Origin: Chara braunii
Lineage: Eukaryota > Streptophyta > Charophyceae > Charales > Characeae
Assembly (NCBI GenBank): GCA_003427395.1
Contig: BFEA01000043.1
Span: 4,003,843-4,040,970 of the forward strand
Reading direction: 5' to 3'
Length of the DNA: 37,128 nucleotides
The position numbers were made by a program, and so were the translations under genes. Of this stretch, positions 27,988 through 37,128 are shown piece by piece (position 1 is the first letter of the stretch; each line of letters begins with the position of its first letter). The notes below the pieces were generated by a model that had not been told where the DNA came from, searched no databases, and saw only the letters and a list, made by a program, of their open reading frames with translations.

Positions 27988-28016
<29 letters not shown>
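27988..28016 (+). repeat. A29 homopolymer
   Basis: T29 on the coding strand, between the Helitron helicase C-terminus and the next reading frame, followed by GCAG on that strand. Confidence 0.95.
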
Positions 28017-28018
<2 letters not shown>

Positions 28019-28029
28019 AAAAGTGTTGG

Positions 28030-28538
28030 GAGCGATTAGAATTGACGGTCGAAAGAGATACAGTGATGAAATTCTTGTCAGGCAACGCAACACGAATGTT
28101 GTTGGGATGACCAACGCACGACAAAGCAACATACAATTTGCCATGCGCAAAAACAGGTTTGCGCAACCAAACCCCGACACGAGAGACAGTTTGTCCTTGC
28201 GACTTGTTTATGGTCGCAGCGAACGCAAGACGGATCGGGAACTGCCTCCTATTCCATTTAAACCCCGTGGTTTCACCATCACTTGTCAAATCGATTTTGA
28301 GGATCAGTGTCGTTTTACCGGTGCGCATTATGGTCACTTCCAACAAATCATCATAAACAATCTTATTAAGAATCAACCTTGTGCCATTACAAAGTCCTTG
28401 TTTGGGCGACAAATTACGCAACAACATCACAGGCGCACCAATTTTCAAGCGCAGTTTGTGAGGCGGAAGACCAGACTCATCAAGAGAATTTAAGAACTCG
28501 CGCTCCATGCCAAGTCCGTGATCATGAGAACCAGGTTA
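28030..28538 (-). pseudogene. Helitron helicase C-terminal domain
   Basis: Follows TAA 28536-28538 in the same frame. Reads [43 protein letters not shown], then [18 protein letters not shown] (helicase motif VI region) and [14 protein letters not shown] and IRVALPD. These are the closing motifs of Helitron Pif1-like helicases. After about 28046 the family similarity ends and the frame runs into T29. Confidence 0.85.
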
Positions 28539-29831
28539 ATCAACACTATAACTTTCACGCGCCTCGCCATGGAAATCATTGAGAACCATGTCGTTAACAC
28601 ACCTCGCATCGTCATTAGTAGCGTAGAGAATCAATTGAGCGTAAAAATAATCAGTATCCCCAACGTGTTCACAAACATCCTCAAACGTCCAAGAAATAAA
28701 ATCACGAATAGGTTTATCAGTGCAAATCTCATGCGGCAGTTTGACCGTGGCAGGTTCTTTAGGAACAAAACGAATATGATCACCATTTCCAATACGCATA
28801 AAAAACACGCCATACATTCGCGCCATTGCATCATCCCCTAAGCTTAAAATCCGCATATTCTCAGTCAGGCAATGAACCTCAAAAAGTTTCCACAAATGAG
28901 ACATTTTGATAGAGGCATCAATTTGATGTGCTCGGGACTCATGTTTCACAACCGGCAAAACCTGTCAAAAGTCTCCGGAGAGAACCAAAACCTTTCTTCC
29001 AAACGGGAGGTTACTGTTACAAACATCTCGAAGCGTAATGTCAAGAGCTTCCAAGTGGAACTTGTTGCTCATTGGAGCTTCATCCCAAATGATCAAGTCG
29101 GCACGGCAGATAAGTTCGACAAGTTCACTCTGTTTTGGAATATTGAAGGGACGCGTGTTATCAGGCTTCAAAGGTGCTCGAAAACGCGAGTGAAATGTTC
29201 GACCACCGGTCAAAAAAATCGCTGCTATCCCACTCGACGCCACAACGAGTCCAATACCATTACTCGACCTGATCCCCACCAAAATTGTTTCTATGCAAAA
29301 AGTATTTCCTGTTCCTGCTGGCACATCTACAAAAGCATAAAACGGTTGTTTCTCTTCCATGGCCCGAATAACTCTTTGCACTAGCACTGGTTGGCGCGGC
29401 AGAAGACGTCGAAAATTAGACTCAAATTTAGTTCGCATTTTAATCGGATAATACGACAATTCGTCATTTATAATCGAGGACACAGTCCTGTTCCCGTAAT
29501 GCCTGTTTATGTTGTCGGCAATTGTTTCTCCATCAGGGGTCAGATAATAAAGACCGAACAGGCGGATGTTTTTGCCAGACTCATGCAAGATACTGTCAAG
29601 ATCAAAGAGCACTAAACATTGCAAAACAATCGGAGAGAGAATCTGAGAGTCCGCACAATACTGAAAATCATCACACGTTTTTTCCCAATGTCGTTGAAAG
29701 AATTGAACAGGATCATTGACCGGCCCAAACAACAGAAGCATAGCGAATACTTTACGAACCTCTGCAGGCATATAATGAAGTGCGACCGTATCTATACATT
29801 AATTATATGCATCATCGGCTCGCAAAAGTCA
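28539..29831 (-). pseudogene. Helitron Pif1-like helicase, N-terminal domain; Walker A Lys to Asn
   Basis: Reads AEVRKVFAMLLLFGPVNDP, QFFQRHWEKTCDD, then Walker A as PAGTGNTF, where helicases have GTGKT: the Lys codon is AAT (29304-29306). Walker B region ADLIIWDEAPM is intact. GDF-stop-QVLPV follows: the expected Arg of GDFRQVLPV is TGA (28965-28967), a CGA to TGA type change. It continues through ENMRI and FMRIGNGDH to TAA 28536-28538. TGA 29829-29831 and TAA 29799-29801 lie just upstream, all in one frame. The enzyme would unwind DNA during rolling-circle transposition; the Asn change alone should block ATP hydrolysis. Confidence 0.88.
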
Positions 29832-30287
29832 TAATCGAAGACACACGGATCGGAACGAATCGTATTCGACTCCATCGACGGTACGAATTTCAGCAAAAGA
29901 TCGTGCTCCACGAGAGTGTTCATGGTTTAGCAACACACGAAGATAGAAGCGTTCGCCTTCCGTGACCCTAACATGATGCAATCGAGATATCTTTTCGAAA
30001 GGAGCACCATGAAGAGCATGTTTTCTTTTGTTCCACACCTTATGCTGATTATTCCACACATGAGTCTTTATAATTTCAGAATACAAAGGAAGCTCGTGTT
30101 TAGGAACACGTTCGTTCAAAGAGTTATGATCCATCTATGACGCCAATTTTGTGCTCGGCGGTCCGAGGGAAACAACATGATCTTTTGTGTCTGGTTCGAA
30201 GACCACTTTTTGCATGTTTTCGATATGCACAGGCAATCTTTCGACTGCGGGTCATTGTTCCGCAAGGTCGAACTCAAACAGACGTCA
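29829..30287 (-). pseudogene. Helitron Rep-helicase linker
   Basis: In frame between Rep and helicase: RLFEFDLAEQ, PVHIENMQKVVFEPD, ELPLYSEIIKTHVWNNQHKVWNKRK, GERFYLRVLLNHEHSRGARSFAEIRTVDG. These blocks (LPLY, VWN, ERFYLRVLLNH, RTVDG) are standard between Rep and helicase in plant-type Helitrons. Stops at TGA 30285-30287, TGA 30252-30254 and TAG 30135-30137; no frameshift. Confidence 0.85.
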
Positions 30288-31001
30288 GCATGCCTCGCAT
30301 GCACCAACAACACGCATATCTTGATAGGATTTTACTTCATCGACAGGTGCATTATTATCTTGTTCGCAAACCATGGCACGATCACCCTCTTTATACACGT
30401 ACTTATACACATACTTGCACGCCTTGATGTTAGCACAACATTTGATATTGATGTGGCAGTTAAACCTCATCAGCAAGTACGGGTTATACGGGACCACTCG
30501 ACGATTATCATAAACATTGCGATTTTGAACGACCGTAAAGTCACCGTCACTTGGTTTTCTTCTCCTATACGAAAGGTAAGTTTGTTCATCTTTAAAGGTT
30601 GTCGTGAAAATGAATTCTTTCGGAAACCCTTTCGTGCACTTTCCGTTCTCGGTACACGAAGCATCGCTTTTCTCCTCACCACAAATGCCGTACAACATGA
30701 AATTGACAACCCTTTCTCTCAATTCCCCTTCAGGCGGAATCTCCGCACACACCACGTTGTCAACAGCATCTGCATCGCGGATTTTATCATCCGGATGCAA
30801 GATAACCAATATGCGTGCATGCGGCAGACCCCTTTTTTGGAACTCAACTACATACAACATTCCATCGACCCTCCCAAAAATCCGTTTTTTCTTAATCTCG
30901 TCAATGAGTTGGGTGAGATAACCTTTGAACACTCGGGCAAGTAGATCCGGCCTGTCGCTTGCGCATTGATCCGGCAACAACACTTGTTGGATCTCTGGTC
31001 A
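30288..31001 (-). pseudogene. Helitron Rep nuclease domain; HUH motif altered to H-A-R
   Basis: After TGA 30999-31001 (expected Trp of WPEIQ) the frame reads PEIQQVLLPDQ, DRPDLLARVFKGYL, LYVVEFQKRGLPHARILVIL, where Helitron Reps have GLPHAHIL: the second metal-binding His codon is CGC (30813-30815). Further on come FTKGFPKEF-like KCTKGFPKEF and the Tyr motif KYVYKYVYKEGDRA, both Tyr present. Rep nicks and joins DNA ends. Loss of one HUH His should impair metal binding. Confidence 0.88.
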
Positions 31002-31637
31002 GTCTGTGTTACACGTCATAGTGATAAAAAGATCGGGTTTTCCAAACCGCCTCACGATTGCCATGCTGTCATGATATCTTCCGCTCATATACCGCGGTCC
31101 CTTAGTGAAGGTGGAGGACAAAAATATTTTTGTCCCAACACCATCACTGTGCTGATTTTGTTCCACAACCTCTCGCAGGTCCTGATAATATTCCGACCAC
31201 AAGTTTTTCTGATGGAATCTCACCCATTTTAAGCGAAGGGATTCAACCTTAGCGTAAGCCATGCAACAAAACTCGTGGAAAAGACGCGCAGCATAAAGGA
31301 GGCAAGGTCTTTCACCATCGCGTTCGTGTAGGTGAAAAGCATAGTACTCCTTCGCACTGAGTCCCGACGGCCATCCAGCTTCCAACGCACGTTGGACAAA
31401 CCAACTATCAATCCCTTCCGGAAAGAGTAAAACAAACCTCAAATAGTCGTGCACTCGGGAACACTCCGGAACGACAACTGTTGGCCGCTCACCCGGAAGA
31501 GGGGCACGTAAACGAATCTCGAGCTCGCGAGGAAGAAGGTCATCCGCCATGAGAACACAGACCTCCTGTAGCCCCGACGGACGGTTATAACGCCTTGCAT
31601 GTTTCTCCGCAGGCATGGCATCGGGATTTATGACCAA
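31002..31637 (-). pseudogene. Helitron_like_N domain
   Basis: Reads AEKHARRYNRPSGLQEVCVLM, HDYLRFVLLFPEG, KEYYAFHLHERDGE, ARLFHEFCCMAYAKVESLRLKW, GTKIFLSSTFTKGPRYM and GKPDLFITMTCN. This is the conserved N-terminal domain preceding Rep in Helitron transposases. In frame with both neighbours; bounded by TAG 31638-31640 and TGA 30999-31001. Confidence 0.9.
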
Positions 31638-32489
31638 CTACCTTCCATTCCACGTTCCTGGCGGAAGGTCGGCAATGATCATGAAGTCCCTCACGTAGTT
31701 GTTACACTGTTGTAGCAACTCGTGGAACCTTCTTAATAGTCGTCTCATTTGCTGAAGTTCGGCATCAGACGTGTGTGCAGGTAAATTAAGGAAATTCACT
31801 CTTTGATCAATCGCATCATCCAAATGTTGAGGATCGTGTAGGTTAAGTTGTGCAAATTGAGGACGCCCCCCTTCCCCCACAGCCAATGCACCGACACGAT
31901 GATAGATCGGACCCTGAGCCCGAAGTTGGCCCTGGAATCCTTGAACGTCATCGCTCGGTTGTTTTAACCGCGAGGATGCGAGAGATAAACTATTATTGAT
32001 TATCCTCGCATTGTTTCGAACGAATCGTCCGTCGGGAGTCTGAGACGTCCAAATAGAAAGAATCTCATGCTTCGGCGACCCTTCTCGAGGCCATTCCCAC
32101 AGAGGACAACGTCTCGTACCTTTTCTGCAACACATTTTTGTCCATTTTTTTTCATTATTCCACAACTTAGCACCACAATACTTGCACGGTTCTCTACTAC
32201 CAATGCCGAATGCCTCAACCGTGCTAGCACCCGTGACAATAGCCACGGTGTTCTCGACCGCTGCATATGGTGTTGCCACGGGTACAGACAGGAGTGCATT
32301 CATATCATCAGGTGGATCATCATCCAAATCATTCATTTGCTCATCCTGATTATCCGGCTCATTATGTTCCCGATTGTTCATTGAATTTTGAACTGTAATG
32401 GACGGATTGTGCAACTGCTTTACTCTCCCCGACATACTTTGCGATTGCCTCGGTCGAGAATAATGACGACTTCGAAGAAGAAGATGCAT
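31638..32489 (-). pseudogene. Helitron N-terminal zinc-finger segment
   Basis: Contains CKYCGAKLW, then KMCCRKGT, a Cys-rich finger typical of Helitron transposases, and later AQGPIYHRVGAL and PQFAQLNLHD, the family hallmark just before Helitron_like_N. Acidic N-terminal stretch (NDLDDDPPDDM). Ends at TAG 31638-31640. Its upstream partner is the next entry, in another frame. Confidence 0.85.
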
Positions 32490-33859
32490 CCCTCGACTGG
32501 CCAGAGGTGGTTGCTGAAATTTCTCAAAGAATATTCACAGGGACCAAACTTCGCCTCACACCCTACAAAAAAACGTTTGTGAGCATTCATATTTTTTTTG
32601 CTCCTACGATTCTTAATCGCAGCTCTCAATGAACGCATACGTTTAACATGACAGTTTGGCCGTCTTTCCAGCCTTTTCTTCCGAGTGAAAATTTCATACG
32701 ATGTAGACCCTGGTTCATCACTATTCATCCTATGGACTTGTTCTGTTGCACTGTCACCGTTCACTGTACTCTCAACAAGTACCGCATATGCATCAAAGTC
32801 GGGGAACACAACCTGACGTACGGACGACAACGATCCAAGGTCCAAACGACGCGCGACTTTAGTGGCGCACAGTGCCCGAAGCCGCAACATACGATATCGC
32901 CTATTGCGCCTCGAACGAATCGGTTTCAATATTACCGATCTCCTTCGACGATTATGAAATGCAACAATCTTCCTAACGATTGCGTTCGGGGAATTTGACA
33001 AGGTTCCGAGAGAAGAGCATGCCTGTGCATGAACAGTTGGGATGGAAGCATGAAGGTTAGGCTGCACGCATCTTCGTCCCACATCTTCTGTGAATGGGGT
33101 CGGCGGTCCGTTCTCCACACGTGGCGAATGAAAGGAAGAATCATCAACTGGAAAGGTTGTTTCAATCCTAGGAACATAATTTGTACAGACTGCATCATTC
33201 GTACAATTTTCATCAGGTCGTCCACTTTGCAAGGTGCTAGGCAGGTTTCGTTCNCAACGAATCTGACTCGTACGAACATCAACATTTTCTTGACTCCTAC
33301 AGAAAAAAAACTGAGGACTTGCGATATCATCCAACAATGGAGTCGCTTGTTGGAAAAATAAAGATCTATCACTACATTGTTCTTCCACAAAACAATCAAG
33401 ACCGCGATCAGGAATTGTTATCGGTTGTTTGTCACTTCTGTGAGCAGTCACATCACCCATAGCACCTACCGGTTGTACTAAAGACCCTCGAGTCCGACGA
33501 CTCTGGGAAGGCGGTCGACCACGTTTGCGGTGTTCATCTTTTGATGACACCCGTGTTTCAGTCGTAAAGGAACAACGAGTAATATCCGAATGTGCGTGCA
33601 ATCCTAATCCATCATTTGACGAAAAATAAGCATTCTGTAACGAAGGAAAATGAACTTGAGTAGAATTAATGGCAGGAGAGTTATCACAGTTCGTTGAAGA
33701 AGACAACAAAGGAGCGGTACCAGGTGTTTCACAACGGCGAAGGCGTCTTCGACGCTTCCACGGAACGTGCAAGGACCTGTCGACAGAGGAAGAAGAGTTT
33801 GGAGCGGCGGATAAATGAATGTTGCGTGAATCCTTATCTATGCTTTCATCCCCCGCCAT
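32420..33859 (-). CDS. Helitron N-terminal region, 479-codon open frame
   Basis: Starts MAGDESIDKDSRN at 33859; includes basic WKRRRRLRRCE and HRKRGRPPSQSRRTRG (possible nuclear localisation and an AT-hook-like GRP), NRRRRSVILKPIRSRRNRRYRMLRLRAL, and ends in RRPNCHVKRMRSLRAAIKNRRSKKN. It overlaps the zinc-finger frame by 70 bp in a different register; homology suggests a small indel or splice near 32490 joins them. One N at 33254. I recognise no separate domain; position and basic character suggest the N-terminus of the Helitron protein. Confidence 0.55.
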   Translation of the reverse strand: MAGDESIDKDSRNIHLSAAPNSSSSVDRSLHVPWKRRRRLRRCETPGTAPLLSSSTNCDNSPAINSTQVHFPSLQNAYFSSNDGLGLHAHSDITRCSFTTETRVSSKDEHRKRGRPPSQSRRTRGSLVQPVGAMGDVTAHRSDKQPITIPDRGLDCFVEEQCSDRSLFFQQATPLLDDIASPQFFFCRSQENVDVRTSQIRXERNLPSTLQSGRPDENCTNDAVCTNYVPRIETTFPVDDSSFHSPRVENGPPTPFTEDVGRRCVQPNLHASIPTVHAQACSSLGTLSNSPNAIVRKIVAFHNRRRRSVILKPIRSRRNRRYRMLRLRALCATKVARRLDLGSLSSVRQVVFPDFDAYAVLVESTVNGDSATEQVHRMNSDEPGSTSYEIFTRKKRLERRPNCHVKRMRSLRAAIKNRRSKKNMNAHKRFFVGCEAKFGPCEYSLRNFSNHLWPVEGCIFFFEVVIILDRGNRKVCRGE

Positions 33860-34286
33860 TTAAATGAGCGTATATGCCTCTCTTTTTAGACAGCTATAGA
33901 GTAAAAATTAAAGGATATGAGGAATATAAAAGATATAAAAATCAGTAGGATAAAATATATCCCAGAATGTTTGTATACAGATGTAATTATGGTATTATGG
34001 TGGTAAGAAAAAAAATATAGTGTAAAGCATTTAAAAAAAGATAAAAGTATAGTCAAAGGATAAACGAAGGTGACAAAACACAAAATGAAAAATGCACAGA
34101 AGAAAAAACGTTGAGTTCACGTTTTTTATTTTTATTTTTATTTTTTAAATGTTTATGTGGAGGAAAATGAAAGTTCATTAACTGATCACAAATCCTATTT
34201 TTCCTCTTTTATCCGTGCATTTTTTTTTATGTATTTGTAAAAAAAACGATAAGTTCTTTTTCAAATGTTTTTTTTTTCCCTATACG

Positions 34287-35056
34287 ACCCTTAGTCTTTT
34301 CAGGGCCCCATGGGATCGAGTCATACGTACCTCATTTATCCACGTTTACCCTTTGTCATTCCTCGACAGGGCTCACTTTCTTGTTCGTAAGAGTTTGTGA
34401 TTGGGAATAAAGTTTTTTTTGACTCCAATCGCATTCGATAGAGGCGACTCCTACTTGCGGCCAGCCTCGGGTATTCTAAGTCAGTCACCGTTCACAAAAA
34501 AATCGAAGAACGGTAAAAATTTTCCCCAACCTGACCGAGTCCCAACCGCTAGGATGTAGTATGTGACACCCGTCCTCCTCGTCCAAGCACGAAGTTTGGA
34601 TCTCAGAAGTAGGTGTTGGCTCCACCGCAACAACATTGCACCACCCCCATAAATGGGTCTATGCGGCGTACCGCACCTCTCCCCAGCCAGCCTCGAAGGT
34701 CGTGGTTCCAGGAAGAGTCATTCCTAGCGATTGAGGTTGGTCAAACTGTTGATGACCTCACCATCCCTCTCCTCCCTTGTTTGGGTAACTTAGACGAAAT
34801 AGGAGCAAAGGGGGTAAAAAACATGATTTTTTGGAACAGGCTTACGTAAGAGGAGGTCGTTTGGGATAGCATGGGTGCCTTGGGAGAAAGGTTACGTTTA
34901 TTGTTACTTTCATTATTTATTATCGAACGGGTTCCTTCTTCGATATTCCTTACATAACACATTGTGACCCAACCCTCCCAATACTATTTATTTTCCTTCA
35001 TGTAACCGCCTTAATGTTTTCAACGTTCAATGGAACATAATTATACGTACCTTATT
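34287..35056 (+). repeat. Diverged direct repeat pair carrying ATACGTACCT
   Basis: Segments 34287-34337 and 35010-35056 align as CCTTA, TTTTCA, CATGG or AATGG, then ATACGTACCT and ATTT; roughly 65 percent identity by eye. Function unknown. Confidence 0.45.
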
Positions 35057-35329
35057 TTGGAATAAGCATGCTTTGCTTTCCTTGGACAATATGTAATCGG
35101 AGACGATGAATGTGTGTTGTTGTTGGCGGGGAGGGGGTGAAAGATATTGTTTTTAAACTTGTTTTATTTGTCGCTTCTAAATTTCTTAAAGTATACTCAT
35201 CTGTTTTTTTTTGTTTTTTTTTTCAACCAATAAGTAGAAGAATATAAGAGCAGATACTGGAAACCATATAACACGAAGAAACAAAATTTCAAGAATAGTT
35301 GTCAAAGACGGAATGTTGAAACAAATAAA

Positions 35330-35372
<43 letters not shown>

Positions 35373-35400
35373 GAAAGACAAACAGAGACAGAGAGCGAGA
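35330..35400. repeat. (GA)n-rich microsatellite
   Basis: Imperfect GA repeats with AAAGA interruptions. Confidence 0.9.
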
Positions 35401-35622
35401 AAACTCAAATAAAAGTGTAAAAAGATAAAGAAGTTAAGCATTTTATCATAAACCCATTCAACTATCATCATCATTAATGAAAAACAAATGTCAAAGGACG
35501 CATTCCTGCTCGTCATCCCACCCAACGTCCGCGTTCTCCCTCTCACTCTAGCTCCTCCCTCCCCTACTATTCTCACTCGAACACCAGTTAAAGCATATGC
35601 GACAAAAAAAAACAACAACACA

Positions 35623-37068
35623 TTATTCATTTACATCGTCCTCCCCGCGAAGCTGCCTTCTCCTTTCTTCCATTCCGAACTTCTCGTTATCATCAACAAC
35701 GGCATCTTCATAGGGATAAAGGTTTGTCGTGTTGTCACACGTAGGTGTAACAACCGTCAAATCATTTATCTTTCTGTAGTCCCCCTTCGTCAAATAGCTT
35801 AGGCGACCACACTTTGGACATCGACGCCACAGAGCTTCAATCAGTGCAAGCACCACCTCATGCAATCTTGTCTCATGTTTTTTATTTATGCGCGCGAGAG
35901 CATTCAATTCCTTTTTTAACATGGTCCATCTCCTTCATAACCCGCACCGGCGAATGAGCAGCAATGATATTTCCTAACAAAATTCTGAGGCTATACAATT
36001 GTTCCTTGTACCTCTCCATCATGCCATCCGTTAGTCTCTCACCACTGATCCGAGAAACTACGTTGATACACAGTGTCCATTAACTATTCTCGTGCGTCTT
36101 TGTACAATTGTCCGAGAGTAACAACTGTCGCTCTCAACTGGCTATCGCTTACCGGAAAACTCATTGTGTTTTGCACCTCCAAAACGCATTTCTATGTGCA
36201 AGCTCCACACCAACTGTTTGCAATGATTGCAGCATACCAATCAAAGAACTTTTCGAAAGTTCGTCTAAAGTTCGACCTACTGGAACTCAAACACCTTTGA
36301 TGCAAAAGAAGGATCAATCGATGACAAGGTACCTGCCGACAACAATTTTCTCAATCCACTCTCCGCTGTTTCACAGCGTAGACGCAAATACTCACACTTT
36401 TGGGACAGATGTGGATCAACTTTACTACTCAGCTTAGCAACTCGGTCAAGCAAGTCATTTCTAATCGGCGACTGGATTAAAGACGTAAGTTGGCTGGCAA
36501 TGTCCTCGCCAACATTCTCCTCTTTCTTCCCATCCACACTACCGGACAAAGACCAATCTCTCACCTCTTCACTTTCCAGGAAACTTTCAAGCACTGATCG
36601 TGCATTCACCTCAATTTTTGCAAATGCACACCTCAGGGCAGTCACTTCCGCCTCCTTCTTCTTTAACATCCCAAGCAACTCGTCCTGAGTCCACCGAAGG
36701 CCTTCATTGTCAGTCAAATAGCGGCCGCATTCTCCTTTCAATGCGGAATCGTTTGGAACCTTACCTACAATACCGTAAGGCACTTTACACTTACGTTGAA
36801 GCAGACGCTGCTCCATGTCATGAATTTGCGAAGCCATGCCATACTCATATCGTTCACTACATTCTTCAAGATATTTCCTCTCCGTGCGAGCATCGGCAAG
36901 CCATTTTCCAAATAGACCATCCCCATCACTACGTGCTCGAATTTGCCTCAGCACATTGGCCCATAATATTCCTTCCACCAGCCTATCTACCTGGTTGTAG
37001 ACCACCATATTCAATTGAGTAGATGCTTGTCCATCTGCGGAGACCACCATGAAAAAGCAATCAACCAA
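35623..37068 (-). pseudogene. Unrecognised coiled-coil and zinc-knuckle protein, frame-broken
   Basis: I do not recognise a family. A 263-codon frame (37068-36277) has charged helical stretches (ECSERYEYGMASQIHDMEQRLLQRK, shortened here; DELLGMLKKKEAEVTAL). Similar helical coding character continues in other frames: DELSKSSLIGMLQSLQTVG, then SFPVSDSQLRATVVTLGQLY, then ERLTDGMMERYKEQLYSLRILL and VRVMKEMDHVKK. A one-base shift at an A-run joins LARINKKHETRLHEVVLALIE and CPKCGRLSYLTKGDY (zinc-knuckle-like), ending at TAA 35623. It reads as one protein of about 470 codons with several small breaks, or as exons. It could belong to the Helitron or to a separate element or gene. Confidence 0.45.
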
Positions 37069-37096
37069 TTAATCGACCAAATTCATTGATTGATCG

Positions 37097-37099
<3 letters not shown>

Positions 37100-37128
<29 letters not shown>
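37100..37128. repeat. (GA)n at the window edge
   Basis: Uninterrupted GA repeat to the last base. Confidence 0.95.

Larger units (their letters stand above)
26321..33859 (-). mobile_element. Helitron, autonomous-type but inactivated; termini not identified
   Basis: On the minus strand the Helitron RepHel architecture is complete and in order: basic N-terminal region, zinc finger, Helitron_like_N, Rep (HUH), conserved linker, and Pif1-like helicase with all main motifs. A further reading frame lies downstream. Helitrons transpose as rolling-circle elements through an HUH Tyr nuclease and a 5'-3' helicase. This copy has nonsense codons and two catalytic substitutions. The given bounds are of coding sequence only. 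Confidence 0.85.
33860..35622. other. AT-rich non-coding region upstream of the Helitron
   Basis: About 1.76 kb with many A/T runs and no supportable gene. It contains a diverged direct repeat (34287-34337 and 35010-35056) sharing ATACGTACCT, a 7-bp hairpin ACCGTTC/GAACGGT (34487-34514), and a (GA)n tract at 35330-35400. The Helitron 5' end (TC) should lie here but I cannot place it. Confidence 0.5.

Noticed and set aside
28030-32489. Variant genetic code (UGA as Trp) as the explanation for in-frame stops
   Set aside because: TAG and TAA also interrupt the frame, and TGA occurs at an expected Arg (28965-28967); ordinary decay is simpler.
34487-34514. ACCGTTC/GAACGGT hairpin as a Helitron 3' terminal hairpin
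   Set aside because: On the minus strand it is followed by CTGA but then C rather than T, and it lies on the 5' side of this Helitron.
1-37128. CRISPR arrays, rRNA genes, prokaryotic operons or phage
   Set aside because: No regularly spaced repeats with spacers, no rRNA-like sequence, and all recognised proteins are eukaryotic transposon proteins.

Overview
This window looks like a transposon-dense stretch of a nuclear eukaryotic genome, and I see no convincing host gene in it. It holds five decayed non-LTR retrotransposon (LINE) copies, at least two short retroposed elements, two MITE-like elements, one small complete LTR retrotransposon and one large Helitron. The LTR element has a primer-binding site matching the plant-type initiator-Met tRNA 3' end (TGGTATCAGAGC). 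That points to the green-plant lineage; a streptophyte alga or another repeat-rich plant genome is plausible, but I cannot name the species. One 110-base N gap (25782-25891) and six single N bases show this is draft assembly.

Layout: LINE-A (+, 1 to about 5391) has an AP-endonuclease, reverse transcriptase and zf-RVT knuckle, a 3' UTR with a conserved stem-loop, and a (TAAA)n tail. It sits at the broken end of LINE-B (-, about 5392-6989), so LINE-A probably inserted into LINE-B. LINE-C (-, about 6990-14321) has a Gln-rich coiled-coil ORF1 and a degraded ORF2. It carries a SINE-like insertion at 8280-8628 with exact 9-bp target duplications, and a MITE at 11982-12085. LINE-D (-, about 14322-19780) is a second copy of the LINE-A type. 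Between 19781 and 21529 lie a third copy of the LINE 3' stem-loop block, a tRNA-headed, A-tailed SINE candidate on the minus strand, and a second MITE of the same family as the first. LINE-E (+, about 21530-25592), related to LINE-B, is split at its endonuclease GDFN motif by a non-autonomous LTR retrotransposon. That element is 1850 bp with 309-bp LTRs and a GCACC target duplication, and its removal restores the LINE frame exactly.

After a (TA)43 tract and the gap comes a minus-strand Helitron (about 26321-33859): N-terminal basic region, zinc finger, Helitron_like_N, HUH Rep, and Pif1-like helicase. Its main frame stays in register for about 4.5 kb although it contains nine in-frame stops. 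The HUH motif reads H-A-R and the Walker A lysine is Asn, so it is inactive as it stands. It is followed by an unrecognised reading frame (26321-27983) and preceded, after AT-rich DNA, by an unrecognised coiled-coil/zinc-knuckle frame (35623-37068).

The most interesting observation is a 3'-end stem-loop shared by LINE-A, LINE-D, a solo fragment and, with compensatory stem changes, the SINE-like element in LINE-C. It suggests that a SINE borrows the LINE retrotransposition machinery. The pair of homologous TA-flanked MITEs and the indel-free but nonsense-riddled Helitron frame come next.
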